In this document: one piece after another, positions 6,014 through 8,483 of the stretch | Position numbering within the stretch: the first letter of the stretch is position 1 | Layout of the letters: every line of letters starts with the position of its first letter | Source of the DNA: an uncultured Archangium sp. | GTDB taxonomy: Bacteria > Myxococcota > Myxococcia > Myxococcales > Myxococcaceae | Direction of reading: 5' to 3' | DNA: 8,483 nucleotides | NCBI GenBank assembly: GCA_946479335.1 | Contig: CAMLFP010000240.1 | Location: 1 to 8,483, forward strand | Notes under the pieces: model-generated | The model's input: only the letters and a program-made list of their open reading frames with translations | Database searches by the model: none | What the model was told of the DNA's origin: nothing | Program-made: the position numbers and the translations under genes

Positions 6014-6744
6014 GCGACCTGCGCATCCGCCTCGAGGGGGCGCTGGAGACCGTCGAGCGCGCGGTCATCGAAGCGGAGCACGCGGCGCTCCGGTTGCGCC
6101 ACGACAACACCCGGGGGCTCGTGGCGGTGCTGCGTCAGCTCGACGACGCAGAGCCCGCCCGCGCGAAGGTGGAGCGTTGCGTCGCTGAAGCGCCCACGCT
6201 CAAGCCGCTGCTCGCGAGGCTCGAGGTGGCGCGCGAGGCGATCACCACGCACGTGACACAGCAGGCGACGCTCCGTGGGTACCCGCCGGGCACGCTGGTG
6301 GACCACGCGCAGTTGCTGGAAACCGAGCGCGTGTTCTTCACGGGCGCGGTGTCGTCGATGTGGGCGTACTGGCTGCTGTCGGGCCTGGCGGTGGGCCTCG
6401 GCGTGGCCGCCTTCTTCGTCGAGCTCGCGCAGGGAAAACGGGAGTTCATCTTCCTCGGGTTCTCGGCGCTGGCGCCGATCTTCTACCTGCCCGCCGCGCG
6501 GCGCGCGGTGCGTCTGCGGGTGAGCTCTTTGTCGCTGCGCATCGGGAGCGAGGAGGTCGCGCTCAGGGAGGTCGCCCGGCTCGAGGTCGTCGAGCGGCGG
6601 GTCGGTCGTGGCGCCGTCGCCTTCGTGACCATCGTCGACACGCAGGGCCGGGAGCGTCGGCCCGTGCGCCTCTCATCGCTGCCCGAGGCGTTCATGCGCG
6701 CGCTCGACGACGCCGGTGTGAAGGTCGCACTGACGCGCGCGTGA
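6010..6744 (+). CDS. Two-TM membrane protein with helical N-terminal domain and possible PH-like tail
   Basis: 244 residues. Residues 1-108 are predicted helical, charged and rich in Ala/Arg/Glu, with coiled-coil tendency. Two membrane helices follow, about 117-137 and 145-161, separated by a short loop AQGKREF. The C-terminal part (about 165-242) alternates short strands and turns (LSLRIGSEEVALREVARLEV, VAFVTIVDTQG, then PVRLSSLP and a final helix), which resembles bacterial PH-like domains attached to membrane hairpins. With a two-helix hairpin both soluble parts face the same side, most likely the cytoplasm. The start is GTG at 6010-6012, overlapping the START gene's stop (GTGA), with AGAAG just upstream. 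The pairing suggests a role at a lipid membrane beside the START protein, but that is inference, and the PH assignment rests on pattern only. Confidence 0.7.
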   Translation: MSDLRIRLEGALETVERAVIEAEHAALRLRHDNTRGLVAVLRQLDDAEPARAKVERCVAEAPTLKPLLARLEVAREAITTHVTQQATLRGYPPGTLVDHAQLLETERVFFTGAVSSMWAYWLLSGLAVGLGVAAFFVELAQGKREFIFLGFSALAPIFYLPAARRAVRLRVSSLSLRIGSEEVALREVARLEVVERRVGRGAVAFVTIVDTQGRERRPVRLSSLPEAFMRALDDAGVKVALTRA

Positions 6745-6764
6745 CTCGGGTTTGGTTGAACGCG

Positions 6765-6793
6765 TTGGGAACGTGCGCGGGTCGTCCTATGAG
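6765..6793 (+). promoter_or_regulatory. Possible sigma-70-type promoter for the TonB-dependent receptor gene
   Basis: TTGGGA (6765-6770), a 17-base spacer and TATGAG (6788-6793), four of six matches to each consensus hexamer. Transcription would begin near 6800, almost at the ATG at 6802, giving a leaderless or near-leaderless mRNA. That would fit the absence of a Shine-Dalgarno before this start. Read-through from the upstream gene is the alternative. Confidence 0.25.
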
Positions 6794-6801
6794 CCGCGCC
6801 C

Positions 6802-8483
6802 ATGCGACTCCTCGGGGGCAGTCTCGTCGTACTTTCCATGCGTGCGTTTGCGAGTGACGCGAGTGATTTGTCACTCGAGGAGCTGCTCAACACACCGGTC
6901 GAGGTGACGAAGCAGCGGTCGACCGCGCGTGAATCGGCGAACGTGGTGCTCTCCATCACCCGCGAGGAGATCCTCGCGTCGGGCGCGAGAGATCTGCTCG
7001 AGGTGCTGCAGCTGGTGCCGGGCATCACCTTCCACACCGACGTGGAGGGCACGGTGGGCATCGCGTTTCGCGGGCTGTGGGCGCACGAGGGCAAGCTGCT
7101 GCTGATGCTCGACGGGCAGGAGATCAACGAGCTCCTCTACAGCACCACGCAGTTCGGCCATCACATCCTCTCCGGGAGCATCGAGCGCGTGGAGGTCATC
7201 CGCGGGCCGGGCTCGGCGCTCTACGGCGGCTCCGCGGAGCTGGCGGTGGTGAACGTCATCACCCGGCAGGGGCAGCTGCTCAACGGCGCGGCGCTCACCT
7301 CGCGCGTGGCCATCGGCGAGAAAGGGCTGCACGACTGGTCGCTGGCGGCGACGGCGGGCGCGCGCGACGAGGCCAACGACTTCGAGTGGAGTCTCCACGG
7401 CGCGGGCGGGCAGGGCGTGCGCACGCGGCGCGACTTCACCGACTTCTCGGGCAACACCCTCAACCTCGGCGGCGACCCGCTCAACCCGTTGCTGGTGAAC
7501 GCTGTCTTTCAATGGAAGGGCCTGCGCGCGCGCTTCCTCTACGACGACTACCAGCAGGGCGCGTCACCGGGCTTCGGCGCGGCGCTCGCGGGCGGCGTGA
7601 CGCGCTTCCGCACCACCGTCGGCGACCTCAGCTACGAGTTCAAACCGGCGCAGAAGCTCAGCGTGAAGGCGCGGCTCAACCTCCGGTACCAGCAGCCGTG
7701 GCAGACCACCGACACCACGCAGGAATATTTCTACGACAAGTCGGTGACGCGCTTGATGGGCGGCGTCTCCGCGCGCTGGGAGACGCTCGACTGGCTCACG
7801 TTGTCGGGCGGCCTCGAGGGCTTCTGGGACCAGTCGTGGCTCAACTCGTCGCGGTTCATCGGCGCGCAGACGCTCTTCGGCGGGAGCCACCGCGTCACCT
7901 ACGGCAACGCCGCGCTGTGGCTGCAGGGCGAGGTGGTGACGCCGTACCTCAACCTCACCGCCGGCGGCCGGCTCGAATACCACTCCGCCATCGGCGCCAA
8001 CTTCGCGCCGCGCGTCGCGCTCACCAAGCAGTGGGACTGGTTCCACGCGAAGCTGTTGTACGGCGGCGCCTTCCGCAGCCCGGGCATCGAGAACCTGAAC
8101 CTCGCGCCCGTCGGCGGCCTCAAGGCCGAGCACACGCACGTCGTCGAGGCGGAGGCGGGCGCGAGCATCTCCGACCTCGCGTTCTTGAGCGTCAACGGCT
8201 TCTACACGCTCATCACGCTGCCCATCATCTACGGCGTCAGCGGCGATGGCAGCGAGAGCTACGTCAACGGCGGCGCCATCGCGACCGCGGGCGTGGAGGC
8301 GTTGGCGCGCGTGCGTGGTTCGCGCGGCCACGTGAACCTCTCGTACTCGCTGGCGCTGCCGGTCGCGGCGAAGAACGTCGACACGTGGCTGACGCCGGGT
8401 CGCGGGCTCTCGGTGCCGCCGCTGGGCATGCCCGCGCACAAGCTGACCCTCTCGGGGAAGGTCATCATCCACCGGCACTTCTC
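6802..8483 (+). CDS. TonB-dependent outer membrane receptor, N-terminal 560 residues (3' end outside window)
   Basis: An outer membrane gated channel taking up a scarce ligand (iron chelate, cobalamin, sugar or similar) with energy from TonB-ExbB-ExbD. The frame is open from the ATG at 6802 to the window end. An in-frame TGA at 6790-6792 makes this the first possible ATG. Residues 1-17 are a signal peptide with likely cleavage after AFA. The mature N-terminus carries LSLEELLNTPVEVTKQ, a motif common in one large receptor group. The plug domain spans about 40-155: REEILASGARDLLEVLQLVPGI-type helix, FRG (89-91), LMLDGQEIN (101-109), IERVEVIRGPGSALYGG (127-143) and NVIT. Barrel strands follow, with FAPRVAL (401-407) and GGAFRSP (421-427) typical of the receptor barrel. 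No Shine-Dalgarno is seen. Ligand and the barrel end cannot be determined here; no TonB or ExbB gene is present. Confidence 0.93.
   Translation, partial: MRLLGGSLVVLSMRAFASDASDLSLEELLNTPVEVTKQRSTARESANVVLSITREEILASGARDLLEVLQLVPGITFHTDVEGTVGIAFRGLWAHEGKLLLMLDGQEINELLYSTTQFGHHILSGSIERVEVIRGPGSALYGGSAELAVVNVITRQGQLLNGAALTSRVAIGEKGLHDWSLAATAGARDEANDFEWSLHGAGGQGVRTRRDFTDFSGNTLNLGGDPLNPLLVNAVFQWKGLRARFLYDDYQQGASPGFGAALAGGVTRFRTTVGDLSYEFKPAQKLSVKARLNLRYQQPWQTTDTTQEYFYDKSVTRLMGGVSARWETLDWLTLSGGLEGFWDQSWLNSSRFIGAQTLFGGSHRVTYGNAALWLQGEVVTPYLNLTAGGRLEYHSAIGANFAPRVALTKQWDWFHAKLLYGGAFRSPGIENLNLAPVGGLKAEHTHVVEAEAGASISDLAFLSVNGFYTLITLPIIYGVSGDGSESYVNGGAIATAGVEALARVRGSRGHVNLSYSLALPVAAKNVDTWLTPGRGLSVPPLGMPAHKLTLSGKVIIHRHF
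6850..6877 (+). repeat. Direct repeat plus inverted copy just inside the receptor gene
   Basis: GCGAGTGA occurs at 6850-6857 and again at 6859-6866. The inverted copy TCACTCG follows at 6871-6877. The second copy forms a perfect 7-bp stem with a 4-base TTTG loop; the first copy could form the same stem with a 13-base loop, so the two hairpins exclude each other. It encodes the SDASDLS stretch right after the signal peptide. A role in mRNA folding or protein binding is possible but unproven. Confidence 0.5.

Noticed and set aside
7564..8478. 304-codon minus-strand ORF opposite the receptor
   Set aside because: It is antisense to a clear TonB-dependent receptor and has no recognisable domain.
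1..8483. CRISPR array, tRNA, rRNA, insertion sequence or defence island
   Set aside because: No spaced direct repeats, cloverleaf structures, transposase motifs or recognised defence genes were seen on either strand.

Overview
The window is about two-thirds G+C, with codon third positions strongly biased to G or C. Gene packing is tight and stop/start codons repeatedly overlap as ATGA or GTGA. Together with the protein types (small conserved proteins of unknown function, a START-domain protein, a TonB-dependent receptor whose mature N-terminus begins with an LEELL motif), this suggests a Gram-negative myxobacterium-like bacterium (Myxococcota, formerly Deltaproteobacteria). That assignment is inference: there is no rRNA or other taxonomic marker here.

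Minus-strand block (1-5322). Read in its own direction, it begins with radA (DNA recombination and repair ATPase, 5322-3955). Then come a phosphoribosyltransferase-fold protein (3958-3230), a probable 33-residue overlapping ORF (3297-3196), a two-membrane-segment protein of unknown function (3192-2548), a thiolase (2551-1355) and a 74-residue four-cysteine protein (1358-1134). The junctions radA/PRT, membrane protein/thiolase and thiolase/Cys4 protein are 4-base overlaps, so this looks like one translationally coupled operon of functionally mixed genes. After a 134-base gap come a 76-residue protein with a strong Shine-Dalgarno (999-769), a rhomboid-like membrane protein that appears to lack the catalytic His (753-31), and the first ten codons of another gene leaving the window (30-1).

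Plus-strand block (5399-8483). Divergent from radA, across a 76-base intergenic region, lies a START-domain lipid-binding-type protein (5399-6013). It is coupled by GTGA to a two-TM protein with a possible PH-like cytosolic tail (6010-6744). A 57-base gap then precedes a TonB-dependent outer membrane receptor (6802 to beyond 8483). It has a signal peptide, a plug domain and the start of the barrel; its 3' end is outside the window.

Most of the window is ordinary housekeeping and accessory sequence. The most notable signal is the 3' end of the phosphoribosyltransferase gene. There the third-position GC signature switches reading frame at the ATG of a 33-codon overlapping ORF that ends 3 bases before the next gene. 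No CRISPR array, tRNA, rRNA, insertion sequence or prophage gene was seen.
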